A DNA stretch of 17,826 nt from JAGVGK01 sp038064935 (GCA_038064935.1 JBBTRZ010000005.1:1-17826), one strand, 5' to 3'. Shown: positions 1 through 7,022, numbered from the stretch's first letter. The notes: a model not told the origin generated them from the letters alone. A program made the numbers and translations.

Positions 1-34
1 AGTGATATGATTTAAAAACTGATTTCGGTAACAC

Positions 35-1747
35 TTAATTATTGTCTAATAAGACGACCGCCTTGATCCGCCGGAGGCCTTGGGCAACGGCTTCTTCCTT
101 GAGAATTCGGAATTTGCCTAATTCACCGGTACGACTGACATGCGGGCCGCCACAGAATTCCTTGCTAAACACTTTTCCGCCCGCCTCTTCGATAAAGTAG
201 ACCGAGACGGTGTCACCATACTTTTGGCCGAACTCCATCTCGGCGCCCAATTTCTCGGCTTCGATTTTGGTCATCTTTTTCTTCATCACCGATAAATCTT
301 CGGCGATTTTTTGATTCACTAAATCTTCCACTTGGCTTTTCTCATCATTAGTTAATTTCCGCTCGAAGGAGAAGTCGAGACGCAAGCGCTCACTCGTGAT
401 ATTGCTCCCCCGCTGTTTGACACCGAGACCTAAAACTTGTTGCAACGCCGCGAGAAGTAAGTGATGCGCGGTGTGGAGTTTAATCGTCGCCGGCTCGTGA
501 TCCGCCAAACCGCCGCTGAATTTCGCTCCACTCCCGGCCCGCGAGACTGCCTGATGTCGCTCAAATTCTTTTTCAAATTCCACTCGCGATAAATTAGGAT
601 ACCGGTCTTTAATCACTTCAAACGGCAGACCATAAGTCTCGTAAAGCCAAAATGCTTTGGGTTCATCAACTAATGATAATTTATTTAATTCCTTAATCCC
701 CTGTTTCAATGTTTCAGCAAAACTTTTTCGCTCATTCAATAACACCTTAATAATCTGTGTCCGTTTCGTTTTTATATCTGGGTAAAAATTTGAATAAAAT
801 TCGATAATCTTTTCTGCCACTTCGCTACCTTCGGCCCCATAGAGAGTTGCCCGTCTGATTAACCTCCGCAATACATACCCAGCACCCTTATTCAATGGCA
901 AGACACCATCAGCAACCAGGAATACAGCGGCTCGTTCATGGTCCGCAACAATTCTTTTAGATTTTTGAGTTAAACTGATAGGTAATATATCGAGGATTGG
1001 CCGAAACAAATCCGTCTCAAAAATATTGGTCTTGTTTTGGACAACCATCGTCAAGCGTTCGAGACCCATGCCAGTGTCAACACCGAGAGTAGCTAATTTC
1101 TCAAGCCCGCCGTCCGGCTTAGCATAATATTCATTGAAAACGAGATTCCAAATCTCGATCCCGCCGACATAAATTTCTGTCGTTGGGCCGCACGGTCCTT
1201 CACTACCCGTCGGACCCCAAAAATTATCTTCCCGGCCACACTCGCGAATACCGGTGACGCCCAAACTCTGCCAAATTTTTTCGGACTCCACATCTTTCCC
1301 GACTCCGCCTCCGCCAAAGGCGGATGGCGGATCACCGGCAAAAATCGTAACATAGTCAATCTTAAGTTTTAACTCTCGAGTAATAAAGTCGTGCGCCAAC
1401 TGGATCGCCTCGTCTTTGCCATAACCACCCTTGGGCGAGACCGGCTCGCCGGGCTGATAGCCGAAGGAAAAGTTGCCAAGCATCTCGAAGAAAGTGAGAT
1501 GCCGTTCGTCGCCCACTTCATCAATGTCGGATGTCCGAAATGATTTCTGAATTGAGACCGTGTTTTTTGAACCAAAATCTTTAATTGGATCGGCGGCGCC
1601 AGTATAGTAGGGTTTAAATTGTTGCATCCCCGCGGTGGTTAAAAGCACCGACGAATCACTCGGGATAAGCGACGATGACGGCACAACCTGATGCTGTCGC
1701 TTCGCAAAAAAATTCAGAAATCGCTGCCGAATTTCTTTTGATTCCAT
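35..1747 (-). CDS. alaS: Alanyl-tRNA synthetase, short form without C-terminal DHHA1/C-Ala domain
   Basis: Charges tRNA-Ala with alanine in the cytoplasm and hydrolyses mischarged Ser/Gly-tRNA-Ala. The class II catalytic core is at residues 1-250: the TTAGMQQFKPY segment at 37-47, RTSDIDEVGDERHLTFFEMLGNFSFG-type motif 2 region at 71-96, and the motif 3 region GVDTGMGLERL at 222-232. The tRNA-binding helical region follows (250-400). The editing domain shows both zinc/catalytic pairs: HxxxH (H425, H429) and CxxxH (C532, H536, within CGGPH). The protein ends at 570 aa, about 300 short of the E. coli enzyme, with no DHHA1/C-Ala domain; the frame is intact, so this is a natural short form. Two loops in the catalytic core (99-107 and 139-149) are Pro/Gly-rich and encoded by DNA palindromes. 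The ATG at 1747 is 20 bp after the amidase stop and has no Shine-Dalgarno sequence; a -10-like box lies 7 nt upstream. Confidence 0.97.
   Translation of the reverse strand: MESKEIRQRFLNFFAKRQHQVVPSSSLIPSDSSVLLTTAGMQQFKPYYTGAADPIKDFGSKNTVSIQKSFRTSDIDEVGDERHLTFFEMLGNFSFGYQPGEPVSPKGGYGKDEAIQLAHDFITRELKLKIDYVTIFAGDPPSAFGGGGVGKDVESEKIWQSLGVTGIRECGREDNFWGPTGSEGPCGPTTEIYVGGIEIWNLVFNEYYAKPDGGLEKLATLGVDTGMGLERLTMVVQNKTNIFETDLFRPILDILPISLTQKSKRIVADHERAAVFLVADGVLPLNKGAGYVLRRLIRRATLYGAEGSEVAEKIIEFYSNFYPDIKTKRTQIIKVLLNERKSFAETLKQGIKELNKLSLVDEPKAFWLYETYGLPFEVIKDRYPNLSRVEFEKEFERHQAVSRAGSGAKFSGGLADHEPATIKLHTAHHLLLAALQQVLGLGVKQRGSNITSERLRLDFSFERKLTNDEKSQVEDLVNQKIAEDLSVMKKKMTKIEAEKLGAEMEFGQKYGDTVSVYFIEEAGGKVFSKEFCGGPHVSRTGELGKFRILKEEAVAQGLRRIKAVVLLDNN
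1301..1333. repeat. 33-nt GC-rich palindrome inside alaS, codon-aligned (11 codons)
   Basis: Two copies of TCCGCC (1304-1315) face GGCGGA (1319-1324) and GGCGGA (1326-1331) around an AAA loop, with one-base bulges at 1303 and 1325 and flanking GA/TC pairs. It is exactly residues 139-149 of AlaS, read as DPPSAFGGGGV, where bacterial AlaS normally has a short loop before the (E/D)(S/A)xxIW helix. This looks like an in-frame insertion of a palindromic element. The palindrome is seen directly; the insertion history is inference. Confidence 0.7.
1428..1453. repeat. Second palindrome inside alaS, encoding a Pro-rich loop
   Basis: GGCGAG (1434-1439) and CTCGCC (1445-1450) form a perfect 6-bp inverted repeat around ACCGG, with CCC (1428-1430) and GGG (1451-1453) able to extend the stem. 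It encodes about residues 99-107 (PGEPVSPKG), which interrupts the normally short FSFGDYF(K/H)xxAI segment of bacterial AlaS. Confidence 0.5.
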
Positions 1748-1754
1748 CCGAGTT

Positions 1755-1783
1755 AGAGTAACATATATTAAATACTGTGACGA
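1755..1783 (-). promoter_or_regulatory. Candidate alaS promoter overlapping the end of the amidase gene
   Basis: On the minus strand a TCGTCA box (1778-1783) is followed by a 17-nt spacer and TACTCT (1755-1760), preceded by TG at the extended -10 position. Seven nt (AACTCGG) separate the box from the alaS ATG, so transcription would start at or next to the start codon. The -35 lies inside the last codons of the amidase gene. Weaker than the other candidates in this window; alaS may also be cotranscribed with the amidase. Confidence 0.4.
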
Positions 1784-2964
1784 GAATTAAGCTGCCCTAA
1801 GGTAATCATGTCCACAAACCCGGTCCGGGGTAAACCATATTTCCGTTGGAAATTAAAGACGGTCGCTTGCACACACGGGCCGAAGTTGCCATTGATGGGA
1901 CACTGGCGAAGATCTTTGCCAGCCGGTGGGTAGAGACTCTCGCGCCGCAAAGCGGTTTGCAATGCCAACACTTCCCTACTCCCCTTAATTCCTATCTGCA
2001 TCGGCCCGAACCAAGTGTGTGGCAAGAGCGTCGTGTCGGGCAGTGGCATTGGTGTCCCAAGATATTGGGCGAGACCACGCACCGTTCGGCGCGAGAGTTC
2101 GGCGAGTATCGGTTCGCGAATAACCCAATTTTGAAATTGAGCTTCGGCTAAGTAACCATATTCGACGAGAAATGAAGCCGAGAGGCGCGAGCCGTTGGCG
2201 CCGACGGCGATCAACTCTTGATCTTCGATCGGACTTCCTACTTCCCCGGGGAAATTAGAAATGGACGCGATTAGTCCAAGCTCGCGTTGGACGGCTAAAG
2301 CGAGGTCGCGACTCGCCCGAGCATTGGGCAACTGCCGCTCGGGAATATAAATCGAGAAGCCATTGTACTTCCCCGCGCCGCGGCGGCCCGGGTAGTCGTT
2401 GAAGTGAATATGGAGCGTCAGATCAACGCCATTGTCATTGGCCCAACGATTGATGCCATAGAGACGCGTGGCCACCTCGGCCGGCGCGAAGTTGTGATGG
2501 ACGATTTGATCAGGTGGCGTGATTTCCCCGGTGGTGAGCAGCGACGCAAACTTGTTTCGTAATTGCGAGCGGAAGGAATTGATCTCTTCGCGCTCCTCCG
2601 CAAAATAAGTGGCGAACTCGGGTTCATATTCACCAGTCACGAGATCGCGGGTGGTGATAACGCGCCCTATTCCCGAGCGTTCGAGATCGGCTTTCAACTT
2701 CGCCGCCAGTGCCAGCGTCAAATCCGCTTCGCGTAGCCCGCCGTAGATCGCGCCCGAGTAGTCGCGATCGTGGCCGGGAATAAGGAGGATGGTAAAAGAT
2801 TTAGCCGCGTAGCGATCGCGTAAACTCTCTGGCGTCACCGTCTCGCGAAACACTTGACTCGTCAAATGTTCAATCGCTAAAGGATAATCACCATGCTCAT
2901 CCGGCAAAAGCCAGATGAGAGCGCCGACGACAAGAATGAGTGAACCCAGAAGAAGTCTCTTCAT
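1768..2964 (-). CDS. N-acetylmuramoyl-L-alanine amidase (Amidase_3) with C-terminal peptidoglycan-binding domain
   Basis: Predicted exported, membrane-tethered zinc amidase that cleaves the bond between N-acetylmuramic acid and the peptide stem of peptidoglycan. Residues 4-20 form an N-terminal signal anchor. The Amidase_3 fold covers about 56-302, with zinc ligands H65 (IPGHD), E79 (LREADLTLA) and H187 (LHIHFN) and a catalytic glutamate at E268 (FLVEYGYL). A long insertion (about 110-165) lies between the second and third ligands. Residues 329-395 match a PG_binding_1 repeat, ending in a FQRKYGLPRTGFVDMITL-type helix. All catalytic residues are present, so it should be active. It lies between the 190-aa membrane protein gene (69 bp away, with a palindromic repeat in the gap) and alaS (20 bp). 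There is no Shine-Dalgarno sequence before the ATG at 2964. The likely role is cell separation or wall remodelling; the exact role is not visible. Confidence 0.93.
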   Translation of the reverse strand: MKRLLLGSLILVVGALIWLLPDEHGDYPLAIEHLTSQVFRETVTPESLRDRYAAKSFTILLIPGHDRDYSGAIYGGLREADLTLALAAKLKADLERSGIGRVITTRDLVTGEYEPEFATYFAEEREEINSFRSQLRNKFASLLTTGEITPPDQIVHHNFAPAEVATRLYGINRWANDNGVDLTLHIHFNDYPGRRGAGKYNGFSIYIPERQLPNARASRDLALAVQRELGLIASISNFPGEVGSPIEDQELIAVGANGSRLSASFLVEYGYLAEAQFQNWVIREPILAELSRRTVRGLAQYLGTPMPLPDTTLLPHTWFGPMQIGIKGSREVLALQTALRRESLYPPAGKDLRQCPINGNFGPCVQATVFNFQRKYGLPRTGFVDMITLGQLNSRHSI

Positions 2965-2997
2965 AAAAGGTGGTTAATCGGTGATCGTAGGTCTGTG

Positions 2998-3041
2998 AAT
3001 CATGTCAAGGTTTAACCTCACCACGCATGTATTTCATGATT
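2998..3041. repeat. Palindromic intergenic repeat, copy A
   Basis: Outer arms AATCATG (2998-3004) and CATGATT (3035-3041) pair perfectly, enclosing an inner hairpin AGGTT-T-AACCT (3008-3018) and an unpaired CACCACG stretch. It shares TCATGTCAAGG (3000-3010) exactly with copy B near 3690 and has the same outer-stem plus inner-hairpin design. It overlaps the stop codon of the 190-aa gene and fills most of the gap before the amidase gene. No T-tract follows, so it is not an obvious terminator. Confidence 0.55.
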
Positions 3042-3606
3042 TATCTTTATTTTCTAAAGTGTCATCACCAAACTTCAAATTTTTCATCACTTCGTCTCGC
3101 AAAACAAGACCCGCACTGTTCAATATCATTTCCAAGGGTAAACCTTTATTAAAAGCATGATTTTTCAGAGGAACAACTAAGGGGTTATTAGAATTAGCTA
3201 ATTCTTTTAACACTGTCATCGAATATTCTTGGATATCGTAGTTCGTTTGTGGATTTTTACTTTTAACCAAGTCGACGAGAGAAGCCGAATTATTTTCCAG
3301 GATGTCATAAAAACCACTTTCTTTCATAAGGGTTTCTCCGTAATCCGTCAGCTTGAGTGGACTTCCAGAGGTGTACGCTAACTTTTGATTAATAGTAAAC
3401 CCCCGACCGCCCAAAATAGTTTGGATTTCCACAATTGAGTTAGACGCAACTTTAGTAAATGATTCGATATTATCCACCTTACCTTCCAACCGTTTATCAG
3501 TTTCTTCTAAATTTTGGACAGCGCGCTTAAGCAACCAGGCCACAATGCCTATAAAAATAGTGGCCAATATCGGCACAAGAAGTGGGAGAATTAAGTTCGA
3601 ACTCAT
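3034..3606 (-). CDS. Membrane-anchored protein of unknown function (190 aa)
   Basis: One strongly hydrophobic segment (residues 5-27) at the N-terminus is followed by a charged, probably coiled-coil stretch (27-62), then a soluble helical domain of about 120 residues. The segment GSPLKLTDYGETLMKESG (81-98) and the end AGLVLRDEVMKNL recall a conserved hypothetical family that I have seen as sporadic bacterial proteins, where 'SPL(S/T/K)LT..G..ll..sG' resembles the wing region of a winged-helix fold; no function is known to me. The gene is AT-richer than its neighbours. It appears to be its own unit: a clpC-side terminator and a palindromic repeat lie upstream, and a -35/-10 pair ends 6 nt before the ATG. 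There is no Shine-Dalgarno sequence. I do not assign a function. Confidence 0.85.
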   Translation of the reverse strand: MSSNLILPLLVPILATIFIGIVAWLLKRAVQNLEETDKRLEGKVDNIESFTKVASNSIVEIQTILGGRGFTINQKLAYTSGSPLKLTDYGETLMKESGFYDILENNSASLVDLVKSKNPQTNYDIQEYSMTVLKELANSNNPLVVPLKNHAFNKGLPLEMILNSAGLVLRDEVMKNLKFGDDTLENKDKS

Positions 3607-3612
3607 GCCTAG

Positions 3613-3641
3613 AGTATAGACTTAGTAGGCGAAACGAGCAA
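3613..3641 (-). promoter_or_regulatory. Promoter of the 190-aa gene, leaderless type
   Basis: Minus strand: TTGCTC (3636-3641), 17-nt spacer, TATACT (3613-3618), then 6 nt (CTAGGC) and the ATG at 3606. The expected transcription start about 7 nt after the -10 box falls on the start codon, so the mRNA would have essentially no leader. Confidence 0.65.
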
Positions 3642-3664
3642 TAGACCCGGCACCCAAAGAAACC

Positions 3665-3680
3665 CCAGCATTTCTGCTGG
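3665..3680 (-). other. GNRA-capped hairpin between clp-like gene and the 190-aa gene
   Basis: Read on the minus strand, CCAGCA-GAAA-TGCTGG is a perfect 6-bp stem with a GAAA tetraloop, followed by GGTTTCTTT. It could be a weak second terminator for the clp operon or part of a structured intergenic element; it lies just upstream of the -35 box of the next gene. Confidence 0.35.
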
Positions 3681-3686
3681 AATTTC

Positions 3687-3726
3687 TCATGTCAAGGCGT
3701 TGCCTTGCCGTGGAGAACATGATTAA
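3687..3726. repeat. Palindromic intergenic repeat, copy B
   Basis: Inner hairpin CAAGGC-GTT-GCCTTG (3693-3707) is enclosed by outer arms TCATGT (3687-3692) and ACATGA (3717-3722), with an unpaired CCGTGGAGA stretch. From 3690 to 3726 it matches copy C (17722-17759) with about five mismatches and one single-base gap, and it shares 11 identical nt with copy A. Confidence 0.65.
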
Positions 3727-3767
3727 AAAGACAAAGGGACCGACGACGCATTTGCGAAGTCGGCCCC
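3724..3767 (-). terminator. Intrinsic terminator of the serS-to-clp operon
   Basis: Read on the minus strand, GGGCCGAC...GTCGGTCCC (3736-3766) forms a long GC-rich stem with an inner CGC/GCG pairing around an AAAT loop, followed by TTTGTCTTTTT. It lies about 100 bp after the clp-like stop codon, in the right orientation. This is the strongest terminator on the minus strand between 9540 and 3606. Confidence 0.75.
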
Positions 3768-3867
3768 AATGGACAGTGTGCAAATCAAAGAATTTCGATC
3801 GATTCCGCTATTTTTGGAAAAAATTACAAAATATGGCCATAATCATGGGTTAAATAAGCTGTGTTAG

Positions 3868-6360
3868 TTAATCCGTAATCGTGATGGTAAATGGCGCGGG
3901 TGAGTCGGGGGCGGTGGGAATGAGTTCGACGGTTTGGCCACTCCGCAATTTATCCGCGAGCATAGCGTCGGCGATTGTTTGCTCGACCGATGATTCGATG
4001 AAGCGCCGCAGGGGCCGGGCACCAAACTGCTGATCGGTCCCGCGTTCGACGACCCGGAGGATCAAGGGATCGGTGATCTTCATAATAATCCCCTTCTCTT
4101 TAAGGCGCGTCGCGAGAGCTTGAAGCAGTAATTTGGCGATCCCACGCAGTTCGTCGGCCCCCAGGGGATTAAAGAGAATCACGGCATCGAAGCGATTGAT
4201 GAGCTCCGGTTTGAAAATGCCTTGCTTTACAATCGTGTCAATGATTGTGCGTTCTTCCTCGAAGAGCCGACGGCCTTGCTTCACCATATCCCAAATGAGC
4301 GGCGCGCCGGCATTCGAGGTGGCAATGATAATCAAGTGGCGGGCGTTGACCCGTTCGCCGCGCGCGTCGGTGAAGAAACCTTCATCGAGAACTTGCAGGA
4401 ACAAGTCGCGTAACCCGCTGTCGGCCTTCTCAAATTCATCAAGAAGGAGAACACTGTAGGGCCGCTCGCGAATGAGGCTCGCGAGTTGCCCCGGTGCCCC
4501 AGACGCCGGCGACCCAATGAGACGCGGCAAAGCTTCCGCCCCCTGATACTCCGACATATCGAGTCGGATGAAGGATTCCTCCGAACCGAAGAAGACAGCG
4601 GCGAGGGCCTTGGCGGTCTCCGTCTTCCCCACCCCCGTCGGCCCCAAAAAGAGGAAGGAACCGATCGGACGCTTCACATTCCTAATGCCGGCCCGACTCC
4701 GCCGCATGGCGCCCGCGATCGCCACAATCGCCGGATCCTGACCGATCACGCGGGCGTGGAGCAATGGTTCCAATTGAAGTAACTTCTCCCGCTCGGCGAC
4801 ACTGACCGGGCCCACCGGCACTTTGAGTTTATCGGTCGCATAAGTTAGCACTTCGCGTTTACCAATCATGGTCGTACCCTTAACTCGGGCCCAGGCCGGC
4901 AATTCGAGGAGAAGATCCGTGGCCTCATTTTCCACCGAACCGGCAGTGAGATGTTCGTTCGCTAAATCAAGCAACGCTAAAAGGGCTGAATAAGTAAAAA
5001 TAATTTTGTAACGGCGTTCGAGTTCGAGCACCCGGTCTTCGAGTTCAGCGAGAAGAAGACTGGGGTCAAGCGGGGCCACCGTCACGACCTCGAACCGATT
5101 CATGAGCTCGGGCAGTGGTTCAAGTAGCCGATGATACGACTCGAGGGAAGCGAGACCGAGGAGTGGCAGAGTGGCCGAGGCCAAGAAAGGATCGAGGAGT
5201 TTCTCAATTGGCGCGCCGACCTGCCGCGCGCCGACGACGAGACCGGGCAAGTCATCAATAACGAGGAGAATGTTGCCGGCGTCCGTCACTTCGCGAACAA
5301 TCGTCAAAAGTTCACGCTCGAGAGTGGCCGCGTCAGAGAAGGCGGCGAGAAACCGCGCCGTCTCGAAGAGGACCGGCCGGCGATGCTCGAGAACCGGCAC
5401 CACTTGACCGCGCTTAATTAGCTTGGTTAGTTCAAAAACGAGCGGTTGCGCCCCCGCGGCGCCTGATGAACTAAGCACTAGGCAATTCGCCTCGGCCGCG
5501 CGCGACAAAATTGTCTCCACTTGAAGAGTGGCCGGTGACGGGATGAGTGGATCATCGGGATGAAGCGCCGTCTGTGGCGACAACCGGAGATCAGTCGCGT
5601 AACGGTCAAGGTGAGTCGTCTCGCCGTAGGACCAATCTTTAGCGAGGCCGGGCAAGCGCGCGAGTCTCTCTCGCGACCACCACCGCTCGGCCGCTCGCTC
5701 GGAAGACATCTGACGCGAAAGCCAACCGGCGGCGCCAGTGAGCTCGTCGCGGCGAATCTCGAACCCGAGGAGCCACTTTGCAAAATCAGGATATTGATCA
5801 AAGAGCCAACCGACCAAAGATTCAAGGGTTAACACCTTACCCACCTCAATGGGAAGAGGCGGCGCCACAGCACCCGCGCGCGCGGCGCTGTGACGACTCT
5901 CGATAAAGCCGAGCAGCGACGCTTCCGGAATTCCCAAACGCAGCATTAGAAACATGCTGCTTTCGGCAGTGAGATAAGCGAGAAGCGGATCGGCTTCTTC
6001 GGCCCGATAAAGCAATTGGCTAATCTCGAACGAAAACAAGTCCGACGACTCGGAGTGCGGCGCCGCGAAATAACGATCACGGAAGTAACATTCCAAAAGA
6101 TAAATCGTGAGCCAGACAGAAAAGAGGAGGAAGAGAGCGCCGACCAATTTTGGAACCGCGAGCTGAAAAAAGCGAAGATAGTCGGCGAAACTTGGAATGA
6201 TTGGCGATAAACTCGTGATACCTAAAATGGCCACGATCAAAAGCACCAGCCAAAAAAGGAACCGAAGAAGAATGTGTCTTTCCCGATGGCCGATCAACCC
6301 GTCGAGAAGAAAAACGGGATAAAAACGACTGGTCGCAAGATATGATCTGAAAGGATGCAT
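3868..6360 (-). CDS. Membrane-anchored Clp-like AAA+ ATPase with degenerate first ATPase domain
   Basis: ClpA/B/C-family unfoldase tethered to the membrane. Two hydrophobic helices (about 31-50 and 66-90) precede a divergent Clp_N-like helical double repeat (about 110-215). D1 (about 275-500) is degenerate: its Walker A position reads SSSGAAGAQ (297-305) without GKT, and Walker B is VIDD (367-370); an NRFEV arginine-finger segment (421-425) remains. D2 (about 530-815) is complete: Walker A GPTGVGKT (573-580), Walker B LLLDEFE (638-644), sensor 1 TSNAG (681-685), arginine finger in INRFD (721-725) and sensor 2 GARPLRR (780-786). After TSNAG there is no [LIV]GF-type ClpP-docking loop, and there is no ClpB-type coiled-coil M domain. 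It probably remodels or extracts proteins at the membrane, perhaps without ClpP. It starts 4 nt after the prepilin stop codon in the shared junction TAAAACTATG, suggesting translational coupling. The partner and substrate are unknown. Confidence 0.9.
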   Translation of the reverse strand: MHPFRSYLATSRFYPVFLLDGLIGHRERHILLRFLFWLVLLIVAILGITSLSPIIPSFADYLRFFQLAVPKLVGALFLLFSVWLTIYLLECYFRDRYFAAPHSESSDLFSFEISQLLYRAEEADPLLAYLTAESSMFLMLRLGIPEASLLGFIESRHSAARAGAVAPPLPIEVGKVLTLESLVGWLFDQYPDFAKWLLGFEIRRDELTGAAGWLSRQMSSERAAERWWSRERLARLPGLAKDWSYGETTHLDRYATDLRLSPQTALHPDDPLIPSPATLQVETILSRAAEANCLVLSSSGAAGAQPLVFELTKLIKRGQVVPVLEHRRPVLFETARFLAAFSDAATLERELLTIVREVTDAGNILLVIDDLPGLVVGARQVGAPIEKLLDPFLASATLPLLGLASLESYHRLLEPLPELMNRFEVVTVAPLDPSLLLAELEDRVLELERRYKIIFTYSALLALLDLANEHLTAGSVENEATDLLLELPAWARVKGTTMIGKREVLTYATDKLKVPVGPVSVAEREKLLQLEPLLHARVIGQDPAIVAIAGAMRRSRAGIRNVKRPIGSFLFLGPTGVGKTETAKALAAVFFGSEESFIRLDMSEYQGAEALPRLIGSPASGAPGQLASLIRERPYSVLLLDEFEKADSGLRDLFLQVLDEGFFTDARGERVNARHLIIIATSNAGAPLIWDMVKQGRRLFEEERTIIDTIVKQGIFKPELINRFDAVILFNPLGADELRGIAKLLLQALATRLKEKGIIMKITDPLILRVVERGTDQQFGARPLRRFIESSVEQTIADAMLADKLRSGQTVELIPTAPDSPAPFTITITD
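5866..5892. repeat. 27-nt GC palindrome in the linker of the clp-like gene, codon-aligned (9 codons)
   Basis: CACAGC (5866-5871) and GCTGTG (5887-5892) flank the self-complementary CCGCGCGCGCGG (5874-5885), separated from it by 2 and 1 nt. It is exactly residues 157-165 (HSAARAGAV) in the low-complexity linker between the two Clp_N-like repeats. A GC-rich alternating tract can be palindromic by chance, so confidence is limited. Confidence 0.45.
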
Positions 6361-6364
6361 AGTT

Positions 6365-7018
6365 TTAGCAGGTTAATGGAGTAAAAGTGCAAAAGTGAGA
6401 CCAATATTGGGAGCGACTTGAAGAGTATAACGATATTGCCTCGTCAATTCCTGCAAGTGATAAGAAAGTATCATCAAACATTTGCGCAGGAACATTACTA
6501 TAATTTTCTACGGTTTCTAGAATGACTATTTTATAATCATTTCCTTGTGGATCAGATTTATACCAGTAACCTCTATAAGAATTAAAGATGTAACCATCGT
6601 TGCCATCGACAAAACCATCCGGGGGAGCTAGCGGGTCCCTGGGGCGGGGGGATAAATATGGGTTGAGCCCAGTGCCCAACGGTCCTCCCGTGCCCAGTCT
6701 GCTGAAATTATTATTACCGGAATCACTAAACGGACTAGCACTTTGAAAACTTTCAGCGCAATCCCAGCAGTTTTCTCCTCGCCCGTCAAAGTCGAGAATA
6801 GGAGGTGGATATCTTCCATAATCTGCTCTATACAATTCTAAAGCATTGCGTAATTGAATCAAATCCTGCACCCTCTTAGAGTCTCGTGCCTTGACGCGGG
6901 CTTGATTGAGTGAGGCAAACACTATGCTCGATAGCAAGCTAATGATCGAAATTACGACCAGTAGTTCTATTAGGGTGAAGCCGTGATGATGGCGATGATG
7001 GATCATGGGTGATAACAT
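6365..7018 (-). CDS. Type IV prepilin-like / GspG-type pseudopilin
   Basis: Predicted pilin-like subunit processed by prepilin peptidase and inserted in the membrane by its N-terminal helix. The class III signal is clear: a short positive/His-rich leader, then G13|FTLIELLVVISIISLL, with cleavage after G13 and the conserved Glu at +5 (E18). The long N-terminal helix continues to about residue 65 (ARVKARDSKRVQDLIQLRNALE), followed by YGRYPPP, typical of GspG-like pseudopilins. The C-terminal globular part is about 145 residues, with cysteines in NCWDC and again at the C-terminal end that could form disulfides. The gene follows the 130-aa membrane protein gene and precedes the clp-like gene with identical 4-nt gaps (TAA-AACT-ATG). 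Whether it is a major pilin or a minor one cannot be told here; no assembly ATPase or prepilin peptidase is in the window. Confidence 0.92.
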   Translation of the reverse strand: MLSPMIHHRHHHGFTLIELLVVISIISLLSSIVFASLNQARVKARDSKRVQDLIQLRNALELYRADYGRYPPPILDFDGRGENCWDCAESFQSASPFSDSGNNNFSRLGTGGPLGTGLNPYLSPRPRDPLAPPDGFVDGNDGYIFNSYRGYWYKSDPQGNDYKIVILETVENYSNVPAQMFDDTFLSLAGIDEAISLYSSSRSQYWSHFCTFTPLTC

Positions 7019-7022
7019 AGTT

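Noticed and set aside
2370..2400. GC-rich palindrome-like tract in the amidase gene
   Set aside because: The encoded segment next to the third zinc ligand is of normal length for this amidase type, so there is no sign of an insertion.
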